A stretch of 20,527 bases of DNA, from positions 1 to 20,527 of the IMG/VR virus record IMGVR_UViG_3300017773_000198; one strand, given 5' to 3'. Origin of the DNA: a virus. The translations under genes and the position numbers were made by a program. Positions 13,169 to 19,204 of this stretch are shown one piece after another. The notes below the pieces were generated by a model. It had not been told where the DNA came from. It worked only from the letters and a program-made list of their open reading frames with translations, and ran no database searches. The number at the start of each line of letters is the position of its first letter. Within the stretch, counting starts at the first letter, position 1.

Positions 13169-13428
13169 AAACAAACAACTTAGAGCAGAACATAAAAAGT
13201 TTTTTAAATAAAACTGTTAGCTCAATAGAAATAGATGGTATTACCTACAGCTCATCTAAAGTTTTTCCTAATAAAGAATTTTATACTATTAGAGAGGTTT
13301 GTAAAAAAATTAATGTTTCAGAGCATTTAATAAAAAAAGCAATACTTTTGAAACAGATAAAAACAAAAAACATAGGAGGTAAAGAATTCATATCTCATGA
13401 AAATTTTAAAAAATTTATAGAATCATAA
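13165..13428 (+). CDS. small HTH DNA-binding protein (MerR/excisionase-type fold)
   Basis: The 87-residue product ends with FYTIREVCKKINVSEHLIKKAILLKQIKTKNIGGKEFISHENFKKFIES (about 39-87). That is the HTH_17 arrangement, T-I-R/x-E-V/A-x-x-x-x-x-V-S-x-x-x-I...G...I-x-x-x-x-L/F-x-x-F-I, used by excisionases and small transcription regulators. The first 38 residues form a short extra domain with IDGITYSSSKVFP. It is coupled to the upstream gene (ATGA) and 9 nt before the next. As no integrase is seen here, control of early transcription is more likely than excision. Confidence 0.6.
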   Translation: MKTNNLEQNIKSFLNKTVSSIEIDGITYSSSKVFPNKEFYTIREVCKKINVSEHLIKKAILLKQIKTKNIGGKEFISHENFKKFIES

Positions 13429-13437
13429 CAATAAAAC

Positions 13438-13827
13438 ATGCAAAACACACAAACAAAACAAGAAAGACTAAATGATATGTATAAATTATACAATTTAGTA
13501 GAAGAAGATTATTTTACATCCACTCAAGGATGGACAATTTTTAGAAGATCTGGAGTAGAAAAAATAGAAGCTGCTGTAAAAATAGCAATCAAATATACTC
13601 CAGTAATTGTAGAAAGAGATTTTGTAGTAATTAAAGCTTCAGCTACTATGAAAAATCAAAATATAGAAACCTTTGGCGAGGCTGACATTAAAAGTAATTG
13701 TAAAAACAAGTACCCTATTGCGATGGCCGAAAAGAGAGCTATGTCTAGAGCAGTTTTAAAATTAACTGGCTTTTATGCTCAAGGGCATTTTGGAGAAGAT
13801 GAAAGCGATTGGCAAGAAAAACAATAA
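13438..13827 (+). CDS. conserved phage protein, possible single-strand annealing/recombination factor
   Basis: The 129-residue product contains a conserved core: SGVEKIEAAVKIAIKYTP (38-55), a strand pair DFVVIKASATMKNQNIETFGEADIK, then MAEKRAMSRAVLKLTGFYAQGHFGEDES (96-123). The block A-E-K-R-A-x-x-R-A-V-L-K-L-T-G is shared by a wide group of Bacteroidota phage proteins and recalls the Rad52/ERF type annealing proteins, in which a similar helix precedes a G-F/Y; the assignment is tentative. The motif E-T-F-G-E-A-x-x-x-x-x-x-N/K is also like those families. It is smaller than typical ERF (about 200 aa). A recombination role would agree with SSB and NinG in the same region. Confidence 0.45.
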   Translation: MQNTQTKQERLNDMYKLYNLVEEDYFTSTQGWTIFRRSGVEKIEAAVKIAIKYTPVIVERDFVVIKASATMKNQNIETFGEADIKSNCKNKYPIAMAEKRAMSRAVLKLTGFYAQGHFGEDESDWQEKQ

Positions 13828-13833
13828 ACAATT

Positions 13834-14418
13834 ATGGAAGCATGGGCAGAGTATTTAACACATTTAGTAAACAATATTAGAAACGATATGGAAAAAAACA
13901 AATTAGAAATAGAGACAGTTAGTAAAGGTATGATGCAGATAGGATCACATGAAATAACAACTCCAGAGCAAGTAGTTCTTCAAAAAACAACAAAGGTAGA
14001 GGAGGTCTGTAAAGATCTAGTAACTCAAGTAAGACTTGGAAATGTAAATGCAGCTTTTGTAGCTCTGCAATTAAAACACATGACTAGAGTAGTTACTGGA
14101 ACTACAAAAAACATAGAAGAAGAAGCTATAAATGAGCTTAATAAAGAAGGCAGAGATGGCCTAGAGTATGGGGATTACTCTTTAAAATTTAGAGAGGGAT
14201 CTAGGACTGTAGATTATTCTGATATTCCAGAAATAGAAAAGCTGGAAAAACAATTAAAAGAAACTAAGGATAAATACAAACAAGCTCTCCTGGGTGTAGA
14301 GAGAGATGCTACAGTAATTGAATCTAATAAAAGATGGATAGGAAATGGTGGTGAAGTTTTGCCACTTGCTTCCTGGAAATATAATAAATCAAGTTTAGTA
14401 TTAAGTAAAATTAAATAA
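13834..14418 (+). CDS. coiled-coil protein of the replication module, unknown function
   Basis: A 194-residue protein with three parts: a helical N-terminus (WAEYLTHLVNNIRNDMEKNKLEIETV), a middle with PEQVVLQKTTKVEEVCKDLVTQVRLGNVNAAFVALQLKHM (44-83), and a long charged coiled coil (about 93-158: TTKNIEEEAINELNKEGR ... EIEKLEKQLKETKDKYKQALLGVE), then a Trp/Ser end with GEVLPLASWKY. The layout, and the K-L-E-K-Q-L-K-E-x-K-x-x-Y-K-Q-A pattern, resemble phage proteins of the Gp157/Gam-like nuclease-inhibitor class only in general form. I cannot name a family. It lies 6 nt after the annealing candidate, so both may work in recombination. Confidence 0.5.
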   Translation: MEAWAEYLTHLVNNIRNDMEKNKLEIETVSKGMMQIGSHEITTPEQVVLQKTTKVEEVCKDLVTQVRLGNVNAAFVALQLKHMTRVVTGTTKNIEEEAINELNKEGRDGLEYGDYSLKFREGSRTVDYSDIPEIEKLEKQLKETKDKYKQALLGVERDATVIESNKRWIGNGGEVLPLASWKYNKSSLVLSKIK

Positions 14419-14428
14419 CAGAGAATAA

Positions 14429-14467
14429 AGAGGCCTACTGGCTAAGTGGAATTAACAAAAGGCCTCT
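14429..14467 (+). promoter_or_regulatory. perfect 8-bp intergenic hairpin
   Basis: AGAGGCCT (14429-14436) pairs perfectly with AGGCCTCT (14460-14467) across a 23-nt loop that contains GGCTAAGTGGA (14440-14450). No T-run follows, so it is not a usual terminator. It lies in the 72-nt spacer just before the DnaA-domain gene. An attenuator, RNA-processing site or protein-binding site is possible. Confidence 0.5.
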
Positions 14468-14490
14468 AGTTCGTATAAAAAAATAAATAT

Positions 14491-14967
14491 ATGGAAAATT
14501 ATACTGATAAAATTCTACAGACTTTAGTAGATAAAATCCAAACGACTTACGGAATAGACATTTTAAAAAAAGGTAGAATACTTAAAAAGGTGCATCTCTT
14601 TAAAATATTCTGCAACTATGTAAGATTTAAACTTAAAATGGATGGCAAAAAACTTACATGTCAACAAATAGGAAGCTTCACAAAAAGAAATCATAGCACC
14701 ATAGTACATGCTTGCAAATCTTATCAAAATTTAATATTTGCAGACAGAGAGTTTAGAGAACTAGCTAGCACCCTAGAGTCTTCTTTTTACGAGGTAACTG
14801 GAAACCCAAAAAAGAATAGTTTACTGCATAAAGTAGATAAGTTCAACGAAAAAAAAGCTGAGTATTGGACTCGAAAAATACAAAAAGAAGAAACAAAAGA
14901 ATCTTATTTCCCTATTATGAATCACACTTTTAGTGATGTTAATATAGAATCTGTAGATTATGACTAA
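14491..14967 (+). CDS. stand-alone DnaA domain IV (origin-binding HTH) protein
   Basis: The 158-residue product has the DNA-binding domain of DnaA without the AAA+ motor. Residues about 33-82 hold the helices, with LTCQQIGSFTKRNHSTIVHACKSYQNLI at 55-82; RNHSTIVHA (66-74) is the DnaA signature loop that contacts the DnaA box. Residues 1-32 are a short helical N-terminus, and 100-158 are a charged tail (EKKAEYWTRKIQKEETKE). In full-length DnaA this domain is C-terminal; here it is central. No Walker motif is present. Possible roles: binding to a phage origin, recruiting or blocking host DnaA, or regulation. Overlaps the replisome-organiser gene by 8 nt, which carries the iteron cluster. Confidence 0.8.
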   Translation: MENYTDKILQTLVDKIQTTYGIDILKKGRILKKVHLFKIFCNYVRFKLKMDGKKLTCQQIGSFTKRNHSTIVHACKSYQNLIFADREFRELASTLESSFYEVTGNPKKNSLLHKVDKFNEKKAEYWTRKIQKEETKESYFPIMNHTFSDVNIESVDYD

Positions 14968-15637
14968 AGATCCAGCATTTTTATTTTATTCTTCAGACTT
15001 TTTAACTGGAACTATGTTTATGACCGATCAGCAAATTGGTCAGTATATAAAACTTCTTTGCATCCAGCATCAAAAAGGTACGATTAGTGAGACCGAATTT
15101 TTAAACGTCTGCAAAAATTATGATGAAATTCTTCTAGAGAAATTTATTAAAGATAATGAGGGAAAGTATTATAATAAAAGGCTTTGCGATGAAATGGCCA
15201 AACGTAAAAACTACTCTGATTCTAGAAGAAAAAATAGATTAGGTAAATCTAAAAAACATATGATAAACATATCTAAAACATATGACAAACATAAGGAAAA
15301 TGAAAATGAAAATAAAGATATAAATATAAATGGAAATGGAAATGCAATTGAAATATATCCAACTCATGAAGATTTCTGGAATGAGTACGATTATAAAAAA
15401 GGAAAACCAAAATCATTAAAGGCCTGGAATAATTTGAACTACAAGACTAAAGAGCAGATTATGCAATATATCCCAAGCTATAAAGATGCGACTCCAGATA
15501 AACAATTTAGAAAATTTCCTGCAACCTTTTTAAACAACGAAGGCTGGAAGGATGAAATAACAATTAAACATGTCAGAAATAATAAAAGTACAAGACAAGA
15601 AACAAAAAGTGCAATTAGCGAAACTCTTAGGAGATAG
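14960..15637 (+). CDS. replisome-organiser / replication initiator-type protein (DUF1376-like N-terminus)
   Basis: A 225-residue protein of two domains. The first (1-95) is winged-helix: FYSSDFLTGTMFMTDQQIGQYIKLLCIQHQKGTISETEF, as in DUF1376/YdaU-type phage initiators. A Lys/Asn-rich linker (96-133; KHMINISKTYDKHKENENENKD) follows. The second domain (about 135-200) begins HEDFWNEYDYKKGKPKSLKAWNNL and closes with FRKFPATFLNNEGWKDEI, which is common in phage replisome organisers and thought to contact the helicase loader. The linker-coding DNA contains four AAACATA units with 11-bp period and a C-free AT-rich track. As in lambda gene O, the origin could lie in the initiator gene. Ends with a 67-base overlap (68 nt including the shared start) into the following gene. 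Confidence 0.65.
   Translation: MTKDPAFLFYSSDFLTGTMFMTDQQIGQYIKLLCIQHQKGTISETEFLNVCKNYDEILLEKFIKDNEGKYYNKRLCDEMAKRKNYSDSRRKNRLGKSKKHMINISKTYDKHKENENENKDININGNGNAIEIYPTHEDFWNEYDYKKGKPKSLKAWNNLNYKTKEQIMQYIPSYKDATPDKQFRKFPATFLNNEGWKDEITIKHVRNNKSTRQETKSAISETLRR
15254..15344 (+). repeat. candidate replication origin: four 11-bp iterons plus C-free AT-rich track
   Basis: Four direct units start at 15254, 15265, 15276 and 15287, a constant 11-bp step. Three read AAACATAT and the last AAACATAA. The units lie on one face of the helix. Directly after, 15291-15344 has no C on the + strand, is A-rich, and contains GAAAAT and AATGGA short repeats, a good unwinding region. Since 11 is not a multiple of 3, the peptide (HMINISKTYDKHK) is not repetitive, so the pattern is in DNA, not protein. 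This recalls lambda ori, in which iterons and an AT/purine-rich stretch lie in gene O. Origin activity is inferred. Confidence 0.55.
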
Positions 15638-15986
15638 TCAAAAACTTGTTAGAAATATAAATTCTGTTAAAGCTGCAAGAACTGCTATAAGTCCTAGAAT
15701 ATCAGAATTAATAAAAATACAAGGAGAAGAAATTATAGCTCATTTCATTGGGGATCTAATAGATTCTTTAGAAGATAATATAAACACGAAGGATAGGATG
15801 ACTGTAAATCAAAAAGCAAGTACAGCAATTCGAATAATTGACAAGTATAAATACTTTAAAGTTTCTGATCTAGTGTATGTTTTTAATAAGATCATGGATG
15901 GAGAGATAAAAATTTATGGATCTCTGACTCGCCAGGTTATTATGGGAGCATTATTTGAACATGAAAATTTAAGATCACAAAGATAA
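15570..15986 (+). CDS. small replication-module protein, unknown, long overlap with upstream gene
   Basis: The 138-residue product starts inside the previous gene (68 nt overlap) in a different frame. It is helical and basic at the start (IKVQDKKQKVQLAKLLGDSQKLVRN), then AARTAISPRISELIKIQGEEIIAHFIGDLIDSLEDN, and a C-terminal IRIIDKYKYFKVSDLVYVFNKIMDGEIKIYGSLTRQVIMGALFEHE. The final block (Y-x-x-F-K-V-x-D-x-x-x-x-F-N-x-x-x-x-G...I-Y-G-S-L...I) is reminiscent of DUF6633-type Bacteroidota proteins; I am not certain. Next in-frame Met is about 75 residues later and would cut off the conserved start, so 15570 is preferred. The stop falls in a hairpin (15985-16005). It may cooperate with the replication initiator. 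Confidence 0.6.
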   Translation: MSEIIKVQDKKQKVQLAKLLGDSQKLVRNINSVKAARTAISPRISELIKIQGEEIIAHFIGDLIDSLEDNINTKDRMTVNQKASTAIRIIDKYKYFKVSDLVYVFNKIMDGEIKIYGSLTRQVIMGALFEHENLRSQR

Positions 15987-16005
15987 GGCTAAGTAGATGT
16001 GCCTT
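15985..16005 (+). promoter_or_regulatory. short hairpin at gene junction with GGCTAAGTAGA motif
   Basis: AAGGC (15985-15989) pairs with GCCTT (16001-16005), with the loop holding TAAGTAG; GGCTAAGTAGA at 15987-15997 differs at one base from the motif inside the hairpin at 14440. No T-run follows. It overlaps the stop of the upstream gene and includes a possible ATG (15997) of the next gene, so folding could affect start choice. Confidence 0.4.
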
Positions 16006-16032
16006 AAATCATCTAAGAACAAAACATTAATT

Positions 16033-16473
16033 ATGATAGAAACAATTAAAAACAGAAATAATACATATAAGCTAATAGTAGATAGCCTTCCTGGTAAGAG
16101 AAAGGAAATCTATAATTTAATTTTGCAAGAATATCCTTGCTCTCCACAAGAAATAAAAGAAAAATATTCACACCTTAAAAGCATAAGCAGAAATGTAGCA
16201 ATGCGATTTACAGAATTAAGAGAATCTGGATATATAGTAGAGCATGGAATTTATATAAACGATACAGGCCATGCTTGTTCTTCATATAGACCTACATCTG
16301 AAGACGAAAGGATAGATATTATTAATAAAAAATATCAAGCCCTTGTAGATAAAAAGTCTGCTTTAGAGAGAGACTGGGTATTTGGTAGCCTTCAGCTTTC
16401 TGGAATCACTAAAGACATGATCCAAAAAGAAATAAATAAAATAGACTTACAAATTAAAAACTTAAAACAATGA
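16033..16473 (+). CDS. winged-helix DNA-binding-type protein
   Basis: The 146-residue product begins IETIKNRNNTYKLIVDSLPGKRKEIYNLILQEYPCSPQEIKEKYSHLKSISRNVAMRFTELRESGYIVEHG. This is a winged helix pattern: first helices, a P-C-S-P-Q-E-I start of the recognition unit, then R-x-x-E-L-R-E-x-G-Y-I-V, typical of the wing. The C-terminus has a charged coiled coil (QALVDKKSALERDW; QKEINKIDLQIKNLKQ). ATG 16033 is favoured, as the ATG at 15997 (12 residues longer) lies within the hairpin. The protein could regulate the replication genes. It overlaps the SSB gene by ATGA. Confidence 0.55.
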   Translation: MIETIKNRNNTYKLIVDSLPGKRKEIYNLILQEYPCSPQEIKEKYSHLKSISRNVAMRFTELRESGYIVEHGIYINDTGHACSSYRPTSEDERIDIINKKYQALVDKKSALERDWVFGSLQLSGITKDMIQKEINKIDLQIKNLKQ

Positions 16474-16820
16474 TAATTAAAACACAAGCTGAAATAAGTG
16501 ATATTCAAGATGTTATTACAAGAGGTAATAATTTTCAAATCACTCCAATACTTTTAAAAATAGACAATGAACTACATCAAGTAGAAGCAGTAGGATTAGA
16601 TCATGCAATCTGTAATGGATTTAATGTAGGAGACATAGTACAATGTGAAATAGTCTGGAAATCTGTACAATCAAAAACAGATTCTAATAAATACTGGAAT
16701 AATATTAATCTAGTTAAGGTAAACAGTATTAATAATCAGATGAGTATTACACCAGAACAGGCATCTATAGAAGCACAATCATACAAGCAAGATCTTAGTA
16801 AAGATGACTTGCCTTTTTAA
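16470..16820 (+). CDS. ssb: single-stranded DNA-binding protein
   Basis: A 116-residue protein of the OB-fold type: an N-terminal FQITPILLKIDNELHQVEAVGLDHAICNGFNVGDIVQCEIVWKSVQSK and NKYWNNINLVKV strand pattern (G-D-x-V-x-C-E...N-N-I-N-L-V), then a flexible Gln/Ser-rich linker, and finally DLSKDDLPF. The ending DDLPF (112-116) is close to the acidic tip D-D-x-P-F by which bacterial SSB recruits partner enzymes. Some phage SSBs have the same. This places it in ssDNA binding during replication and recombination. The start overlaps the winged-helix gene by ATGA. The fold is read from pattern; a tetramer or dimer state is not known. Confidence 0.75.
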   Translation: MIIKTQAEISDIQDVITRGNNFQITPILLKIDNELHQVEAVGLDHAICNGFNVGDIVQCEIVWKSVQSKTDSNKYWNNINLVKVNSINNQMSITPEQASIEAQSYKQDLSKDDLPF

Positions 16821-16838
16821 TAACTAAAAACAAAACAC

Positions 16839-17597
16839 ATGGAACTATTCAAAACAAAAACACATACACCTCTTTTTAAATTACATGAAACTAAAGACTA
16901 TACAGAATTTTCTTATTATACTTATAATCGTAAAATTGATAATAAAAAAGTAGCTCGATTAAAAAAATCTATATTAGAAACAGGTCAAGTTATATCTCCA
17001 ATAATTGTAGATTATAAAGGTAGAATAATAGATGGTCAGCATAGATTTCAAGCTTTGAAAGAGTTAGGTTATCCAGTATTTTATTTAGTAAGACAGCTTA
17101 ACGGAAAACTAACAAAATATCTAATTGAATCTAATAATGTTTTAGATAAATGGAAACAATATGACTTTGCAAAATTATATGCAGAAGCAGGAATTAAAAA
17201 CTATGAAGATATAATAAATGTTTATAATTATTGGGAAAAAAAGTTAAACAGGGATTTCCCTTTTGGTAGAATAGTTTATGCATATACTGGTGGAGAAAAC
17301 CCAAAATTTAAAAATGGTACTGCTGTCTTTTTAAAAAATAATGGCGATAAAATTTTAAATATTTTATTTGAATTAGATAAACTGTACGAAGACAAATTAG
17401 CATTTCATTTTAACAATTTTAGATCTCTAAAAAAATTATTAGCTGTAAATAAAAAATTTGACTCCAAACATTTTATAGAACAATGCAAAAAGAAAAAATT
17501 TAATACATATTCTACAGTTGAAGATACATTAGATTCTATGGTTTCAGTATATAATTATCACATCATAAATCCAAGTAAAAAAATTCGCACAGCCTGA
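16839..17597 (+). CDS. ParB/sulfiredoxin-fold (ParB-like nuclease domain) protein
   Basis: The 252-residue protein has a ParB/Srx N-terminal domain: VARLKKSILETGQVISPIIVDYKGRIIDGQHRFQALKELGYPVFYLV (38-84), with the conserved GQHR (66-69) motif. Proteins of the family bind nucleotides and, in ParB, DNA sites; in phages they often are fused to or adjacent to replication, methyltransferase or terminase genes. The remaining 165 residues form a helical domain with LDKWKQYDFAKLYAEAGIKNYEDI and ENPKFKNGTAVFLKNN; there is no second known domain. It is the last gene before the terminator at 17649. A second ParB-like protein is encoded at 20115. Confidence 0.65.
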   Translation: MELFKTKTHTPLFKLHETKDYTEFSYYTYNRKIDNKKVARLKKSILETGQVISPIIVDYKGRIIDGQHRFQALKELGYPVFYLVRQLNGKLTKYLIESNNVLDKWKQYDFAKLYAEAGIKNYEDIINVYNYWEKKLNRDFPFGRIVYAYTGGENPKFKNGTAVFLKNNGDKILNILFELDKLYEDKLAFHFNNFRSLKKLLAVNKKFDSKHFIEQCKKKKFNTYSTVEDTLDSMVSVYNYHIINPSKKIRTA

Positions 17598-17648
17598 TCC
17601 ACTTTACGGATTACATTTTTTCATTTTTTTAGTTTAGGTTTGGAAAGG

Positions 17649-17675
17649 CCCTTCTATCTCACCAGAAGGGTTTTT
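17649..17675 (+). terminator. Rho-independent terminator ending the replication operon
   Basis: CCCTTCT (17649-17655) pairs with AGAAGGG (17664-17670) with an 8-nt loop, then TTTTT (17671-17675). The stem is flanked on the left by GGAAA and on the right by TTTTTC, giving extra A-T pairs. It is the most classical terminator of the window and lies 52 nt after the ParB-like gene. Confidence 0.85.
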
Positions 17676-17702
17676 CTGTTCATAGTAGTCAATAACTTAT
17701 AC

Positions 17703-17734
17703 TTGACAATATGGAATATTTATTCTTAGATTTA
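17703..17734 (+). promoter_or_regulatory. second Bacteroidota-type promoter, for the NinG-methylase-sigma genes
   Basis: TTG at 17703-17705 and TAGATTTA at 17727-17734 are separated by 21 nt, the same spacing as the early promoter. The -7 element matches TAnnTTTG at all fixed bases but the last (A for G). It lies directly after the terminator and 26 nt before the NinG start, where a new transcript would begin near 17739-17741. The TTG belongs to TTGACA, also like a general sigma-70 -35 box. Confidence 0.6.
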
Positions 17735-17738
17735 CATT

Positions 17739-17749
17739 TCCACTTAGCC
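17739..17749 (-). promoter_or_regulatory. inverted copy of the GGCTAAGTGGA motif, operator candidate
   Basis: TCCACTTAGCC on the + strand is the exact reverse complement of GGCTAAGTGGA at 14440-14450. Here it lies at the predicted transcription start of the second promoter, where a protein bound to it would influence initiation. The one-base variant at 15987-15997 is the third site. Confidence 0.35.
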
Positions 17750-17759
17750 CATTTACATT

Positions 17760-18158
17760 ATGGGCGAAACAATAGACAGATATAAAGACAAAACTGTAAG
17801 TCAGTTAAAACTTATAGCAGTACGTCATTTCCATAAATACATAAGATCAAGAGATCAAGGCAAGCCATGTATTTCATGTGGATCTCACACTACACTACAA
17901 GCAGGACATTTTTATTCAGCAGGCCATCATCCAGAATTAAAATTTGATGAAGACAATGTGCATGGCCAATGCACTCGCTGCAATCTGTATCTGTCTGCTA
18001 ATTTAATTCCTTATGCTGATAACCTTAGAGATAAGATAGGCATAAAAAGATATGAAAGACTAAAGCTTATTGTTTCGCTTAGTAAAAGAACTCCTTTTAA
18101 ATGGAATCGGTTTTTCCTTATTGAAATCATAGAAAAATATAAAGCATTAAATAAATGA
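17760..18158 (+). CDS. ninG: NinG/Rap-like recombination endonuclease (Holliday junction type)
   Basis: The 132-residue protein belongs to the NinG family, related to lambda Rap, which cuts branched DNA such as Holliday junctions and D-loops. Visible are the Cys pair CISC (37, 40), LQAGHF (H50), the DEDNVHGQCTRCN block (64-75; Cys71, Cys74), then SANLIPYADNLRDKIG (79-94) and ERLKLIVSLSKR. The four Cys and the conserved His/Asn match the zinc and HNH-like catalytic core. The protein is shorter than lambda NinG (about 200 aa) but has all core parts. It is the first gene after promoter 17703 and overlaps the methyltransferase start by ATGA. It may support replication-recombination and resolve branches before packaging. 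Confidence 0.85.
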   Translation: MGETIDRYKDKTVSQLKLIAVRHFHKYIRSRDQGKPCISCGSHTTLQAGHFYSAGHHPELKFDEDNVHGQCTRCNLYLSANLIPYADNLRDKIGIKRYERLKLIVSLSKRTPFKWNRFFLIEIIEKYKALNK

Positions 18159-19204
18159 AAAAAAATATAACTCTGTTAGATTTATTTAGTGGAATAGGTG
18201 GTTTTCATCTAGGATTACAAAGAGCTGGATTTAAAGTTAAATCTTTTAATTCAGAAATAGATAAATATGCAAATCAAGTTTATAAACACAATTTTAAAAA
18301 TTCAACTTATGTCGGATCAGTTACAGATGTTCGAGGATCAGAACTACCTAGAATCAATGCCATCACTTTTGGAAGTCCTTGTCAAGATTTCTCGATTGCT
18401 GGAAAACGTAAAGGAATGGAAGGAGATAGATCAAGCCTTATCAATGAAGCAATTAGGCTTATCAAAGAGTGCAGACCAGATTTTTTTATCTGGGAAAATG
18501 TTAAAGGAACGTTCTCCAGCAATAATCGCCAAGACTTTGCAGCAATCTTGCAAACGTTTGCCAACATTGGGGGTTATAGAATTGAATGGCAACTGCTTAA
18601 TACAAAGTGGTTTTTACCCCAAAATAGAGAGAGAATCTACCTTGTCGGATATGCTCCAGGAAAAAGTAGAGGACAAGTATTTCCTATCGGAGAGATTAAC
18701 AAAGTATTTAATGGAACGAGCATCGACAGTAAAAAACAAGACAAAAGTATCTCGTCTAGACATACACGAACAATAAGAGCTGGTTATATGAAAACTGGAT
18801 CTGGCGACACTCTTATAGCAGCTCAAAGAGGTAGAGATCAAGGACAACAGCTTGAAATACAAAAAGAAGACAATACAAATACAATAACCTCTGTTCAAAA
18901 AGATAATTATGTAATAGGAGACTATAGAAATGATGATGGCTATAGAAAAAGAAAAGACGGAAACTCTCCTTGCTTATCTGCTAGAAGACATTCGCAAACA
19001 GATGTAAGCACTATGCCACCACTAGTTAACAAAATTAGAAGACTAACTCCAATAGAATGTGAAAGACTCCAGGGCTTTCCAGATAACTGGACTCAACTAG
19101 GTATCAATGGCCCTATATCTGATACTCAACGATACAAAATGTGTGGCAATGCAGTTACAGTAGATGTTGTAGCAGCAGTAGGTAAAAAAATTCTAAAACT
19201 ATGA
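18155..19204 (+). CDS. dcm: DNA (cytosine-5) methyltransferase
   Basis: The 349-residue enzyme shows all main C5-methyltransferase motifs: motif I LDLFSGIGGFH (9-18), motif IV GSPCQDFS (73-80; catalytic Cys76), motif VI ENV (114-116), motif VIII QNRERIYLVG (156-165), the target-recognition region (about 180-290), motif IX RRLTPIECERLQGFPDNW (295-312), and motif X GNAV (331-334). Methylates cytosine in a specific DNA site; that site cannot be read from sequence. There is no partner restriction enzyme beside it; NinG is not one. A lone methyltransferase in a phage usually shields its DNA from host restriction or changes gene expression. It is coupled to its neighbours by ATGA overlaps at both ends. 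Confidence 0.9.
   Translation: MKKNITLLDLFSGIGGFHLGLQRAGFKVKSFNSEIDKYANQVYKHNFKNSTYVGSVTDVRGSELPRINAITFGSPCQDFSIAGKRKGMEGDRSSLINEAIRLIKECRPDFFIWENVKGTFSSNNRQDFAAILQTFANIGGYRIEWQLLNTKWFLPQNRERIYLVGYAPGKSRGQVFPIGEINKVFNGTSIDSKKQDKSISSRHTRTIRAGYMKTGSGDTLIAAQRGRDQGQQLEIQKEDNTNTITSVQKDNYVIGDYRNDDGYRKRKDGNSPCLSARRHSQTDVSTMPPLVNKIRRLTPIECERLQGFPDNWTQLGINGPISDTQRYKMCGNAVTVDVVAAVGKKILKL

Noticed and set aside
13165-13428. Excisionase, implying a temperate phage
   Set aside because: The HTH fold is shared by many regulators, and no integrase, repressor or attachment site is visible in this window.
15254-15294. Repeat cluster as a CRISPR array
   Set aside because: Unit is 7-8 bases with 3-base gaps at 11-bp period; there are no spacers or cas genes. 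Iterons are the better reading.
18267-18776. 169-codon + strand frame inside the methyltransferase
   Set aside because: The methyltransferase frame contains motifs I-VIII over the same bases; the alternative has no recognisable domain.
17760-19204. HNH-type nuclease plus methyltransferase as a restriction-modification system
   Set aside because: The nuclease has NinG family motifs, which point to branched-DNA cleavage, not site-specific restriction.
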